64,000 bases of DNA from Ramlibacter sp. (GCA_016713005.1 JADJPY010000004.1:62001-126000); one strand, 5' to 3'. Shown: positions 15,421 to 23,645, counted from the first letter of the stretch. Program-made: numbers and translations. Notes: generated from the sequence alone by a model not told the origin.

Positions 15421-18117
15421 TCAGATGACGACATTGACCAGACGGCCGGGCACGACGATGACTTTCTTGGGCACAGCGCCGCCCGACAGGCGGGTGAAGG
15501 CCTCACTGGCCAGCGCCGCCTGCTCGATGGCGGCCTTGTCCGCCGCCGCCGGTACGTGGATGGAGCCACGCAGCTTGCCGTTGACCTGGAGCATGAGTTC
15601 AATCTCGTCCTGCTGCAAGGCGGCTTCGTCCACCTTGGGCCATGGCGCGTCCAGCAGCTCGCCGTGCGGCGCGGCGTAGCCCAGCGCATGCCACAGCGCG
15701 TGGGCGATGTGTGGCGTCACCGGGTACAAGGTGCGCAGCAGGATGCCGAAGCCTTCCGTGAGCGCGGCCGCGCCACCCTGCGCGTCCGCGCCGCGGAAAT
15801 CCTCCAGCGCGTTGAGCAGCTTCATCGCGCCGGAGACCACGGTGTTGTACTGCATGCGCTGATAGTCGTAGTCCACCTGGCGCAGCACCGAGTGGATTTC
15901 CAGCCTCAGGGCCTTGGCTTCCTTGCCGAATTGGCCTGCAGCCCCCACCAGATCTTGCTGATCTGCTATAACTTTAATAGCAGACAGCCTGTGTCCGAAG
16001 TTCCAGACGCGGCGCAGGAAGCGGTAGCTGCCCTCCAGCGCGGCGTCGTTCCACTCCAGCGTGGCCTCGGGCGGGGCGGTGAACATCGTGTACAGCCGCG
16101 CGGTGTCGGCCCCGTACTTCTCGATCAGGTCCTGCGGGTCGACACCGTTGTTCTTGGACTTGGACATGGTGGTCCAGCCCTCGTACGTCACCGGCAGGCC
16201 GTCGGCCTTGGCGGTGGCCGAGACCACGTTCTGGTGCTCGTCGCGCACGATGTCCAGCTCGTGGGCCCAGAAGTAATGCTTGCCGGTGTCCACGCGCACG
16301 AAGGCCTCGTTGAGCACCATGCCCTGGGTCAGCAGTTTGGTGAACGGCTCGTCCACCTTGACCAGCCCGAGGTCGCGCATCACCTTGGTCCAGAAGCGCG
16401 CATACAGCAGGTGCAGGATGGCGTGTTCGATGCCGCCGATGTACTGGTCCATCGGCATCCAGTAGTCGGCGCCACCGGCCACCATGGCCTGGTCGTTCTT
16501 CGGGTCGCAATAGCGCATGAAGTACCACGAGCTGTCCACGAAAGTGTCCATCGTGTCGGTCTCGCGCCGCGCCGGCTTGCCGCAGACCGGGCAGGCCACG
16601 TGCAGAAAGGCCTCGCACTTGTTGAGCGGGTTGCCGCTGCCGTCGGGCACCAGGTCCTGCGGCAACACCACGGGCAGGTCTTTCTCGGGTACCGGCACGG
16701 CGCCATGCTCGTCGCAATGGATGATGGGGATGGGAGTGCCCCAGTAGCGCTGGCGGCTCACGCCCCAGTCGCGCAGCCGCCAGGTGGTTTTTTTCTCGCC
16801 CAGGCCCTTGGCGGCCAGATCGGCGGCGACCGCATCGACGGCCTCTTTGTGCGTGAGCCCGCTGTACTTGCCCGAATTGACCGACAAGACTTCGTCCGGG
16901 TTTTTGGACGCGTACCAATCCTTCCACTGCTTATCGTCGAAGTAAAAAGCTTCATGCGAATGGCGTGGGCGAGTGGTCCTACTCTCCGCCGTGTAGACCG
17001 ACGTGTTCTCAAACACCTGCTTGATCGGAATGCCGTACTTGTTTGCAAACGCAAAATCGCGCTCGTCGTGCGCGGGCACGCCCATGACGGCGCCATCGCC
17101 ATAGCTCATGAGCACATAGTTGCCGACCCAGACCGTAACCGGCTCGCCGGTCAGCGGGTGCGTGACGGACTGGCCGGTGGCCATGCCCACCTTCTCGCGC
17201 AGGGCCAGTTCGGCTTCGGTGGTGCCGCCCTTCTTGCAGTCTTCGATGAAGGCCGCAAGCCCTGGATCCGATGCAGCCGCATGAAGGGCCAGCGGATGTT
17301 CGGGCGCCACCGCGCAGAAAGTGACCCCCATGATGGTGTCGGCACGCGTGGTGAAGACGTACATCTTCCCGTCGCCGATCAACGCGCCATCCGCGCCTCG
17401 GATGGCGTGGGTGAACGCAAAGCGCACGCCCTCGCTCTTGCCGATCCAGTTTTCCTGCATCAGCTTGACGCGCTCGGGCCAGCCGGGCAGGCGGGTGCTG
17501 ACGTGGTCCAGCAGTTCCGCAGCGTAGTCGGTGATCTTGAGGTAGTAGCCGGGGATCTCGCGCTTTTCCACCACCGCGCCGGTACGCCAGCCCTTGCCGT
17601 CAATCACCTGCTCGTTGGCCAGCACGGTCATGTCCACCGGGTCCCAGTTGACGACCTGGGTCTTGCGGTAGGCGATGCCCTTTTCCAGCATCTTCAGGAA
17701 CAGCCACTGGTTCCACTTGTAGTAGCTGGGGTCGCAGGTCGCCACTTCGCGCGACCAGTCGATGGCCAGCCCCATCGCCTGCATCTGCTGCTTCATGTAG
17801 GCGATGTTGTCGTAGGTCCATTTAGCCGGGGGCACCTTGTTCTTCAGCGCTGCGTTTTCCGCCGGCAGGCCGAAGGCGTCCCAGCCCATGGGCATCAGCA
17901 CGTTGTAGCCGTTCATGCGCAGGTAGCGCGTGAGCATGTCGTTGATGGTGTAGTTGCGCACATGGCCCATGTGCAGCTTGCCGCTGGGGTAGGGCAGCAT
18001 CGAGCAGGCGTAGAACTTCTTCCGGCCTGCGTCTTCGGTCACGCGGTAGGCGTCGCGTGCGGCCCAATGGGCGCTCGCGGCCTGTTCAACCGCCTTGAAT
18101 TCGTATTTTTCTTGCAT
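15421..18117 (-). CDS. leuS: leucyl-tRNA synthetase
   Basis: 898-residue class I synthetase, somewhat longer than the roughly 860-880 usual for the family. The HIGH-like motif is in PYPSGKLHMGHVRNYTIND near residues 41-59 and the KMSKS motif is TMSKSKNN near 625. The CP1 editing domain includes the segment around TTRADTIMGVTFCAV near 260. Two stretches look inserted: residues about 380-405 (SRTTRPRHSHEAFYFDD), before the NSGKYSGL segment, and residues about 710-730, which are encoded by a full copy of the 55-bp interspersed element (15927-15981). Both lie between conserved blocks, so function is probably kept. First gene of the leuS-lptE-holA-proA-gshA run. Confidence 0.97.
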   Translation of the reverse strand: MQEKYEFKAVEQAASAHWAARDAYRVTEDAGRKKFYACSMLPYPSGKLHMGHVRNYTINDMLTRYLRMNGYNVLMPMGWDAFGLPAENAALKNKVPPAKWTYDNIAYMKQQMQAMGLAIDWSREVATCDPSYYKWNQWLFLKMLEKGIAYRKTQVVNWDPVDMTVLANEQVIDGKGWRTGAVVEKREIPGYYLKITDYAAELLDHVSTRLPGWPERVKLMQENWIGKSEGVRFAFTHAIRGADGALIGDGKMYVFTTRADTIMGVTFCAVAPEHPLALHAAASDPGLAAFIEDCKKGGTTEAELALREKVGMATGQSVTHPLTGEPVTVWVGNYVLMSYGDGAVMGVPAHDERDFAFANKYGIPIKQVFENTSVYTAESRTTRPRHSHEAFYFDDKQWKDWYASKNPDEVLSVNSGKYSGLTHKEAVDAVAADLAAKGLGEKKTTWRLRDWGVSRQRYWGTPIPIIHCDEHGAVPVPEKDLPVVLPQDLVPDGSGNPLNKCEAFLHVACPVCGKPARRETDTMDTFVDSSWYFMRYCDPKNDQAMVAGGADYWMPMDQYIGGIEHAILHLLYARFWTKVMRDLGLVKVDEPFTKLLTQGMVLNEAFVRVDTGKHYFWAHELDIVRDEHQNVVSATAKADGLPVTYEGWTTMSKSKNNGVDPQDLIEKYGADTARLYTMFTAPPEATLEWNDAALEGSYRFLRRVWNFGHRLSAIKVIADQQDLVGAAGQFGKEAKALRLEIHSVLRQVDYDYQRMQYNTVVSGAMKLLNALEDFRGADAQGGAAALTEGFGILLRTLYPVTPHIAHALWHALGYAAPHGELLDAPWPKVDEAALQQDEIELMLQVNGKLRGSIHVPAAADKAAIEQAALASEAFTRLSGGAVPKKVIVVPGRLVNVVI
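15927..15981 (+). repeat. 55-bp interspersed element, copy 4 (inside leuS)
   Basis: Full-length copy within the leuS coding sequence. The 23-nt module is nearly the same as that of the intergenic copy at 51757, the spacer (AGATCTTGCTGATCT) keeps its 15-nt length, and the core GCTATAACTTTAATAGC is flanked by a further CT/AG pair, giving a perfect 7-bp inverted repeat at 15963-15983. Read on the minus strand it encodes part of LeuS (AIKVIADQQDLVGAAGQFG). Confidence 0.75.
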
Positions 18118-18189
18118 GGGAGTGGGGGACTGGATCCGCCGATTTTAGGCGGCGGCGCCCCGGCAGGCCCACAGGGGGCCGCAATCGGC

Positions 18190-18618
18190 TCAGTTGGGCG
18201 CTTGCGCAACGAAGCCGATGCGGTTCAGGCCGGCTTTTTGGGCCAGCCCCAGCACCTCGACCACGCGGCCATAGGACACGGCCTCGTCGGCGCGCAGCTG
18301 GACTTCGGTGTCGGGGCTCTTGCGGGCACGTTCGGCAAACGCCTGTGCCAGCGCAGCAAGCCCGATGGGCTGGTCGTCCAGATAGGCCTGGCCCTTCCTG
18401 TCGATCACCACCTGCACGAAAGCCGGCGGCGTCTGCGCGCTGGCGCCGTCCGCGCGGGGCAGGTCCAGCCGGATCGAGGTGGCCAGCAGCGGGGCCGTGA
18501 GGATGAAGATCACCACCAGCACCAGCATCACATCCACCAGCGGCGTGACGTTGATCTCGCTCATGGGCTGGTCGCCCGCTGTGCGTTCGAGCCTGCCAAA
18601 AGCCACGTCAGCCCCCAT
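18190..18618 (-). CDS. exbD: ExbD/TolR family biopolymer transport protein
   Basis: 142-residue protein with one N-terminal membrane helix (about residues 28-48) preceded by EINVTPLVDVMLVLVVIF, which holds the conserved Asp of ExbD/TolR proteins; the rest is a periplasmic domain. With ExbB it forms the proton-driven motor that energises TonB-dependent (or Tol) outer-membrane processes. The start at 18618 (MGADVAFGR) is the family's usual one; the frame extends upstream through the GC-rich repeat, which is not expected to be translated in this frame. It overlaps the annotated end of exbB by 11 nt. Confidence 0.92.
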   Translation of the reverse strand: MGADVAFGRLERTAGDQPMSEINVTPLVDVMLVLVVIFILTAPLLATSIRLDLPRADGASAQTPPAFVQVVIDRKGQAYLDDQPIGLAALAQAFAERARKSPDTEVQLRADEAVSYGRVVEVLGLAQKAGLNRIGFVAQAPN

Positions 18619-19336
18619 CTTCGCCAGGGGCCACCGCAGAACCGGCTTCGCCGGGCTGCTGGTGGCGCCCCCTCGAGGGGGAGGCGGCGGAGACGCCTCG
18701 GGGGGGAGCCAATATTTCACGCAGGTCGCGCGCAAAGCCTTCCAGGTCGGCTTCGATGCGGGCGATGAAGCGCCCGAACACGTTGTAGGCCAGCACAGCG
18801 GGGATGGCGACCGCCAGCCCGGCGGCTGTCATGATCAGCGCCTCGCCTACGGGACCGGCCACCTTGTCGATGGTGATCTGGCCCGAATCGGCCATGCCGA
18901 TGAGCGCGCCGTAAATGCCCCACACCGTGCCCAGCAGACCCACAAACGGGGCGGTGGAGCCCACCGTGGCCAGCAACACCTGCCCGAACTGCAGCCGGCC
19001 CAGCACCTTGTGCAGGGCGTTGCGCAACACGCGGGTGAGTCGCGCGGCCGGGTCCCCGGCGGCGGCCAGTGTGCCGGCGCCTTCCAGGCGGGTCGCCTGG
19101 AGCAGCGGCAGCAGCAGGCGGTCACGGTCAAAGACGGGCATGCGCGCCAGGGCGGCCTCCTGGTCGGGGGCCTGCCAGAACGCCGTGACACCGCGCGCCA
19201 CGTCCACCGTGGCCCGGCGCAGCATCCACGCCTTCCAGAGGATCACCACCCAGCTGGCCACCGACATCAGCAGCAGCAGCAGCGCCACCCCGCGGGTCAC
19301 GCCGTCGCCCTGGAGCAGGCGGTCAATCCAGCTCAT
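18608..19336 (-). CDS. exbB: MotA/TolQ/ExbB proton channel family protein
   Basis: 242-residue inner-membrane protein with three predicted helices and the ExbB/TolQ core (VGSTAPFVGLLGTVWGIYGAL near residues 122-142). It forms the proton channel of the ExbB-ExbD energy-transducing complex. About the last 36 residues, after LREILAPPRG, are encoded by a GC-rich intergenic repeat (18640-18716) and have no family counterpart; the normal protein would end near residue 206. The gene overlaps dapB by 4 nt upstream and exbD by 11 nt downstream, so the three are translationally linked. Confidence 0.93.
   Translation of the reverse strand: MSWIDRLLQGDGVTRGVALLLLLMSVASWVVILWKAWMLRRATVDVARGVTAFWQAPDQEAALARMPVFDRDRLLLPLLQATRLEGAGTLAAAGDPAARLTRVLRNALHKVLGRLQFGQVLLATVGSTAPFVGLLGTVWGIYGALIGMADSGQITIDKVAGPVGEALIMTAAGLAVAIPAVLAYNVFGRFIARIEADLEGFARDLREILAPPRGVSAASPSRGRHQQPGEAGSAVAPGEDGG
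18640..18716. repeat. GC-rich palindromic repeat at the exbB/exbD junction
   Basis: A run of nested inverted repeats: GGCTTCGCCGGGC, then CCCCCTCGAGGGGG, then GGCGGCGGAGACGCC followed by GGGGGG. Repeats of this style are scattered in Comamonadaceae genomes from general knowledge. Here it lies between the ExbB core and the exbD start and is read through as the ExbB tail. Confidence 0.6.
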
Positions 19337-20151
19337 CGCAAGCCCAGCACGTCAAACATGTCGAACAGGCCGCGTTCGCGCCCAGCCAGGAAGCGCACCG
19401 CCCGCAGGCTGCCCTGCGCATAGGTGGCACGGCTGGCCGACTTGTGCGTAATCTCGATGCGTTCACCGGTGCCGGCGAACAGCACGGTGTGGTCGCCCAC
19501 AATGTCACCGCCCCGGATGGTGGCAAAACCGATGGAGGACGGATCGCGCTCGCCGGTAACGCCTTCTCGGGCATACACGGCGCAATCCTTCAGGTCACGC
19601 CCCAGCGCGCCAGCGATCACCTCGCCCATCTTGAGGGCCGTGCCCGAGGGCGCATCCACCTTGTGGCGATGGTGCGCCTCGATGATCTCGATGTCGTAAC
19701 CGGTGGCCAGGGCCTTCGCCGCCATCTCCAGCAGCTTGAGCGTGACATTGACGCCCACGCTCATGTTGGGCGCCATGACGATGGCGATGTCCTTCGCGGC
19801 GGCGGCAATCTCGGCCTTTTGCGCGTCGCTGAAGCCTGTGGTGCCAATGACCGCCTTGACCCCGAGTTCGCGGCACACGCGCAGGTGCGCCAGCGTGCCT
19901 TCGGGACGGGTGAAGTCGATCAGCACCTGGCTGTTCTTGAGGCCCGCGCGCAGGTCTGCGGTGACGGCCACGCCACTGGCATGCCCCAGGAACGCGCTGG
20001 CGTCGTTGCCAACAGAGGGGCTGGAGGCCACGTCGAGTGCGCCGGCCAGCACGCAATCGCCCGAGGCCTGTATGGCCTCGATCAGCATCTGGCCCATGCG
20101 GCCCGACGCGCCTGCCACCGCAACCCGGTGCTGAAGGTCCTGGGCAGCCAT
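19333..20151 (-). CDS. dapB: 4-hydroxy-tetrahydrodipicolinate reductase
   Basis: 272-residue NAD(P)H-dependent reductase of the lysine/diaminopimelate pathway. The N-terminal Rossmann motif is VAVAGASGRMGQMLIEA (residues 12-28). The active-site and substrate-binding signature EAHHRHKVDAPSGTALKMGE lies near residue 160, including the catalytic histidine pair and lysine. Length and motifs are standard. It precedes exbB with a 4-nt overlap and follows the bamE fusion by 4 nt, forming a tight bamE-dapB-exbB-exbD cluster. Confidence 0.96.
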   Translation of the reverse strand: MAAQDLQHRVAVAGASGRMGQMLIEAIQASGDCVLAGALDVASSPSVGNDASAFLGHASGVAVTADLRAGLKNSQVLIDFTRPEGTLAHLRVCRELGVKAVIGTTGFSDAQKAEIAAAAKDIAIVMAPNMSVGVNVTLKLLEMAAKALATGYDIEIIEAHHRHKVDAPSGTALKMGEVIAGALGRDLKDCAVYAREGVTGERDPSSIGFATIRGGDIVGDHTVLFAGTGERIEITHKSASRATYAQGSLRAVRFLAGRERGLFDMFDVLGLR

Positions 20152-20155
20152 GGCG

Positions 20156-21544
20156 CTATTGCACCGGGGTGAAGAACTCGCGCTCGATCAGCCAGCGGCC
20201 ATCGCGCTTGACCAGGAACATGGCCTTGGTGCCGACCTCGCTGCCGGCGTCGGACTCGTAGGCCTGGCGGAACACGACCCGCGCCTCGGTGGGCGACACG
20301 ACGCGGGTGCGCACATCCAGCACGCCGATGGAAATGCTCAGGCGGCTTTCGATCCGGGGGCGGCGCAATGCCTCCCACTCCTGGCGGGTGCCGGAGGTGC
20401 CCTTGAACTCGGGCGCGTAATGCGCGAAGAACGCATTGGCATTGCGGGTCTGCCAATCGTTCATCCACTGGGTGAGGAAGGCGCTGATGTCGGGTTCGAT
20501 GCTGCTGAATCCGGTGGTGGCGGCAGCTGCAGGCGCGGCGGGCGCGCGGGCTGCGGGTGCCGCAGCGGCTGGAGCAGCGGGGGCTTGTGCCACAGGGGCC
20601 GGTGCCGCCGCCGGCTGCGGTGCAGGTACAGGTGCAAGTGCCGGCGCCACAACAACAGCGGTGACGGCACGCGGATCCGCGGGCGATGGCACAGGAGCAG
20701 GACGCGTCACCGCGGGTGCAGGTACGGGCGCAGCTGCAGGTGCGGGCGCAGGTGCAGCAGGCGTTGCAGGCGTTCCCACCGGGGCGACGGGCGCCGCCGC
20801 GACCACAACCGGGGCAGCCGGCGCGGGCGCCCGTGGTGCTGCAGCCACTGGCGCCGCGGCCACCGGAGCGGGCGCGGGTGCAGGGGCCGGACGCGCAGCC
20901 GGGGGCGCAACCGCCACGACCGGTGCCGGCACCACAACGGCCGCGCTGGCGGCCCGCTGCGTGCTGGCGTCCCATGCGCGGGAAGGCGCTTCCGCGCGGG
21001 CTTCCAGCGCCGGATACACCGTGGGGGCAGGCGAAGCGGCCGGGGCCGGTGCAGCGGTCCCGCCAGCGGGCGGGTTCTTCAGGTTGAATTCCTTGAGGAC
21101 CTCTTCGGGAACCTCCAGCAAGGGGACTTTGGTGGCTTTGGGCCGCGAATCCAGCTGGGCGACGAACTCGGCCTCGTTGGGCAGCTCGTCACCTGCGAAG
21201 CGCTCCAGCGAGTCGCCCTTGAAGAACACCGTGAACTTGCGCGCCTGGGGCTCCACCCCCTGGCGCTTCAGCGTGAATACATAGTCCCAGCGGTCGTTGT
21301 GGAACACGCTGGCCAGCAGCGGCGTGCCCAGGATGTCACGAACCTGGGCGCGCGACATGCCCGGCTTGAGCAGGGCGGCCTGCTCCTTGGACACGAAGTT
21401 GCCCTGGATGATGTCCGCACGATACGGCGTGAACAGCCCCGAGACCTTGCCGGCGGCGTTGTTCAGGCTCCCGCAGGCCGCGAGGCAGGCGCAGGCAACG
21501 AGGGTCAGGCCGGTGCGGGCCGCGCGCAATTGGAGAGGAGACAT
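20156..21544 (-). CDS. bamE: BamE outer-membrane assembly lipoprotein fused to a Cds6-like C-terminal domain
   Basis: 462-residue lipoprotein in three parts. Residues 1-24 are a signal peptide with lipobox LAAC (Cys24). Residues about 40-135 are a BamE/SmpA domain (LFTPYRADIIQGNFVSKEQ, then KPGMSRAQVRDILGTPLL), which in the BAM complex helps insert beta-barrels into the outer membrane. A linker of roughly 190 residues very rich in Ala, Pro and Val follows, and the last 110 residues form an NTF2-like domain resembling Cds6/DUF4440 (FLTQWMNDWQTRNANAFFAHY). Usual BamE proteins are 110-180 residues. It is divergent from fur, the classical omlA-fur arrangement. Confidence 0.88.
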   Translation of the reverse strand: MSPLQLRAARTGLTLVACACLAACGSLNNAAGKVSGLFTPYRADIIQGNFVSKEQAALLKPGMSRAQVRDILGTPLLASVFHNDRWDYVFTLKRQGVEPQARKFTVFFKGDSLERFAGDELPNEAEFVAQLDSRPKATKVPLLEVPEEVLKEFNLKNPPAGGTAAPAPAASPAPTVYPALEARAEAPSRAWDASTQRAASAAVVVPAPVVAVAPPAARPAPAPAPAPVAAAPVAAAPRAPAPAAPVVVAAAPVAPVGTPATPAAPAPAPAAAPVPAPAVTRPAPVPSPADPRAVTAVVVAPALAPVPAPQPAAAPAPVAQAPAAPAAAAPAARAPAAPAAAATTGFSSIEPDISAFLTQWMNDWQTRNANAFFAHYAPEFKGTSGTRQEWEALRRPRIESRLSISIGVLDVRTRVVSPTEARVVFRQAYESDAGSEVGTKAMFLVKRDGRWLIEREFFTPVQ

Positions 21545-21560
21545 GGGCGGGGCAGGACGA

Positions 21561-21578
21561 TATGATCGCCTCATTGTA
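21561..21578. promoter_or_regulatory. overlapping divergent -10 elements for fur and bamE
   Basis: TATGAT (21561-21566) reads toward fur and TACAAT (minus strand, 21578-21573) reads toward bamE. The two boxes are separated by 6 bp, so RNA polymerase cannot occupy both at once. The predicted leaders are about 55 nt (fur) and 22 nt (bamE). No clear Fur box is visible. Confidence 0.4.
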
Positions 21579-21628
21579 GCGGGTGGGGTCCACGCGAAGC
21601 CCGCCCCCGCCGACCGGAAATCCCGCCC

Positions 21629-22075
21629 ATGACCAACATCGAAGAGCTCAAGAGCACCGGCCTGAAGGCGACTCTGCCGCGCCTGAAGATCCTCGAGGTT
21701 TTCCAGAAGGGTGCGCAGCGCCACATGACGGCCGAAGACGTGTTCCGCGTGCTGCTGGATGACCGCTCCGACATCGGCCTGGCCACGGTCTACCGGGTGC
21801 TGACCCAGTTCGAACAGGCGGGCATCCTAAGCCGCAGCCACTTTGAAAGCGGCAAGGCGGTGTACGAGCTCAACGAAGGACAGCACCACGACCATCTGGT
21901 GTGCCTGGACTGCGGCCGGGTGGAAGAGTTCTACGACGCCGAGATCGAACGGCGCCAGCAGGCGGTGGCCAGGGTCAAGGGCTTCACGATCGCCGACCAC
22001 GCACTCAGCCTGTACGCCAACTGCACCAAGACGGACTGCCCGCACCGGCCGCCCGCTCAGCGATCTTCGGGTTGA
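21629..22075 (+). CDS. fur: ferric uptake regulator Fur
   Basis: 148-residue metal-dependent repressor. The winged helix covers about residues 1-85 with the recognition region DIGLATVYRVLTQFEQAGI. The metal site motif HHDHLVCLDCGRVEEF is near residues 89-104, and a second cysteine pair lies in CTKTDCPH near the end, as in typical Fur. It senses cytosolic Fe2+ and represses iron uptake genes. The stop codon sits at the border of an interspersed element (22074 on). Divergent from bamE. Confidence 0.96.
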   Translation: MTNIEELKSTGLKATLPRLKILEVFQKGAQRHMTAEDVFRVLLDDRSDIGLATVYRVLTQFEQAGILSRSHFESGKAVYELNEGQHHDHLVCLDCGRVEEFYDAEIERRQQAVARVKGFTIADHALSLYANCTKTDCPHRPPAQRSSG

Positions 22076-22130
22076 TTTCGGGCTGTAGCCCGCATGCAGG
22101 CTTGCTGATCCGCTATCAAAAACGCAGCGC
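22074..22130 (+). repeat. 55-bp interspersed element, copy 5
   Basis: Forward copy between the convergent ends of fur and hprK. The first module contains TCGGGCTGTAGCCCG, itself an inverted repeat; the spacer is CAGGCTTGCTGATCC; the core GCTATCAAAAACGCAGC has a mutated right arm. Its position at convergent gene ends is compatible with transcript termination. Confidence 0.7.
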
Positions 22131-22135
22131 CCGGA

Positions 22136-23086
22136 TCAGCCGTCGTTGTCCATCGCGCGCCGGTGGCGCTCGACAAACTCCTGGTAGGTGTCGATGCCGC
22201 GCAGTTGCAGGATGGTGCTGCGCACGGCCGCTTCGACCAGCACGGCAATGTTGCGCCCTGCCACCACCTGGATCACCACCTTGCGGATCGGCACACCCAG
22301 AACGTCCTGCGTGAGCGGCTCGTACGGCAGGCGCTCGTAGTCGCGCTCCAGCGTCTCGCGGCGCACCAGGTGCACGATCAGCTTGAGGCGCATCTTGCGG
22401 CGCACGGCCGTCTCGCCAAAGATCGCCCGGATGTCCAGCAACCCGATGCCGCGGACTTCCAGCAGGTTGCGCAGCAGGTCGGGGCAGCGTCCCTCGACGG
22501 TGGTCTGGTTGATGCGGTACAAATCCACTGCATCGTCGGCCACCAGACCGTTGCCGCGCGAGATCAGCTCCAGCCCCAGTTCGCTCTTGCCCAGTCCGGA
22601 TTCGCCGGTGATGAGAACGCCCACGCCCAGGATGTCCATGAAAACACCGTGCATCGATGTGCGCTCGGCGAAGTGCTTGGACAGGTAGGCGCGCAGCACG
22701 TCGATCACGAAGGCTGAAGACTCCTTCGTGGCGAACATCGGGATCTGGGCCCGTTCGCACATCGACAGCAGCGCATCCGGCGCAGTCTGCCCGTCGGACA
22801 GCACCAGCACCGGCGGCTCCAGCGTGACGATGCGCGAGATGCGCCGCGCGCAGTCTTCGGGCGTGGCGTTGGTCAGGTAGGCGATTTCGCGTTCGCCAAT
22901 GATCTGCAGGCGGTACGGGTGGATGTAGTTGAGGTAACCCACCAGATCCGCGCCTGAGCGCGCCGACTGCACCGCGATCTCGTCGAACTTGCGCTCAGAG
23001 GCGCCCAGCCCGGCGACCCACTCCCACTTCAGTGCGCTGCGGAATTCCTCGAACAGGACGTCCGCGCTGACGACGGTGGCTCTCAC
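22136..23086 (-). CDS. hprK: HPr kinase/phosphorylase
   Basis: 316-residue bifunctional kinase/phosphorylase acting on HPr-like phosphocarriers. The P-loop is GESGLGKS at residues 161-168, His146 precedes it as in the family, and the HPrK signature EVRGIGLLDIRAIFG is near residue 208. In betaproteobacteria it belongs to an incomplete PTS linked to nitrogen and regulatory functions. The proposed start is GTG at 23086, giving the family N-terminus (ATVVSADVLFEEF); the frame is open 21 codons further, into a GC-rich repeat. It follows ptsN by 91 nt on the same strand. Confidence 0.93.
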   Translation of the reverse strand: MRATVVSADVLFEEFRSALKWEWVAGLGASERKFDEIAVQSARSGADLVGYLNYIHPYRLQIIGEREIAYLTNATPEDCARRISRIVTLEPPVLVLSDGQTAPDALLSMCERAQIPMFATKESSAFVIDVLRAYLSKHFAERTSMHGVFMDILGVGVLITGESGLGKSELGLELISRGNGLVADDAVDLYRINQTTVEGRCPDLLRNLLEVRGIGLLDIRAIFGETAVRRKMRLKLIVHLVRRETLERDYERLPYEPLTQDVLGVPIRKVVIQVVAGRNIAVLVEAAVRSTILQLRGIDTYQEFVERHRRAMDNDG

Positions 23087-23097
23087 GGATTGAGCGG

Positions 23098-23165
23098 CGC
23101 CGGGCCGCCCCAAGGCGCGAAGGCCCCTGCGGGGGGCAACGATGCACACACGGCGGAAAACGTGG
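23098..23165. repeat. GC-rich repeat between ptsN and hprK
   Basis: Stretch with GCGCCGGGCCGCCCC and an imperfect hairpin around CCCCTGCGGGGGG, followed by CACACACGGCGGAAAACGTGG. It resembles dispersed GC-rich repeats of Comamonadaceae (general knowledge). It occupies the interval between ptsN and the hprK start and extends the open frame of hprK upstream. Confidence 0.5.
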
Positions 23166-23177
23166 GGGCCATATCCT

Positions 23178-23645
23178 TCACGCAGGCTGCGCGGATTGCC
23201 AGGCAGCGATCATCCCGTGCAGGCCTGCAGCGTCCGTGCTCGACTTGATGCGCTCGCGCAGGCCCGAGTCGCTGAGCAGCTCGGCGATTTCAGAGAGTAT
23301 TTCCAGGTGCTTCTGCGTGGCCGCTTCCGGCACCAGCAGGAAGATCAGCAGGTCCACGGGTTGCTCGTCCGGGGCGTCAAAGCCGATCGGCTGGCCCAGC
23401 CGGAACACCGCGGCCATCGGAGACTTGAGGCCCTTGATGCGTCCATGGGGAATGGCGACTCCATGGCCCAGCCCCGTCGAACCCAGGCGCTCGCGGGCAA
23501 ACAGGCTGTCGGTCACCAGGGCCCTGCCCAAACCGTGGAGGTTCTCGAACAGCAGGCCGGCTTCCTCGAAGGCGCGCTTTTTGCTGGTCGCGTCCACTCC
23601 CACGAGAACCTGGGGTGGAGGCAGGATGGCGGCGAGGCGATTCAT
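23178..23645 (-). CDS. ptsN: PTS IIA-like nitrogen regulatory protein PtsN
   Basis: 155-residue EIIA(Ntr) protein of the nitrogen PTS. The phosphorylatable histidine is H67 in GHGVAIPHGR, and PEAATQKHLEILSEIAELL near residue 106 is typical. It relays phosphorylation state to potassium and nitrogen functions rather than transporting sugar. The start MNRLAAILPP at 23645 fits the family; upstream in-frame sequence overlaps a terminator and hpf. It is followed by hprK, which phosphorylates the HPr partner of this pathway. Confidence 0.94.
   Translation of the reverse strand: MNRLAAILPPPQVLVGVDATSKKRAFEEAGLLFENLHGLGRALVTDSLFARERLGSTGLGHGVAIPHGRIKGLKSPMAAVFRLGQPIGFDAPDEQPVDLLIFLLVPEAATQKHLEILSEIAELLSDSGLRERIKSSTDAAGLHGMIAAWQSAQPA

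Noticed and set aside
14794..18768. 1324-codon open frame on the plus strand opposite leuS
   Set aside because: Antisense shadow of a high-GC coding region; composition is Arg/His/Gly/Ala-rich, lacks any motif, and the minus strand encodes LeuS, LptE and ExbD with clear signatures.
20150..21565. Gly/Arg/Cys-rich 471-codon frame opposite bamE
   Set aside because: Product of the Ala/Pro-rich linker codons read backwards; low complexity and no start context.
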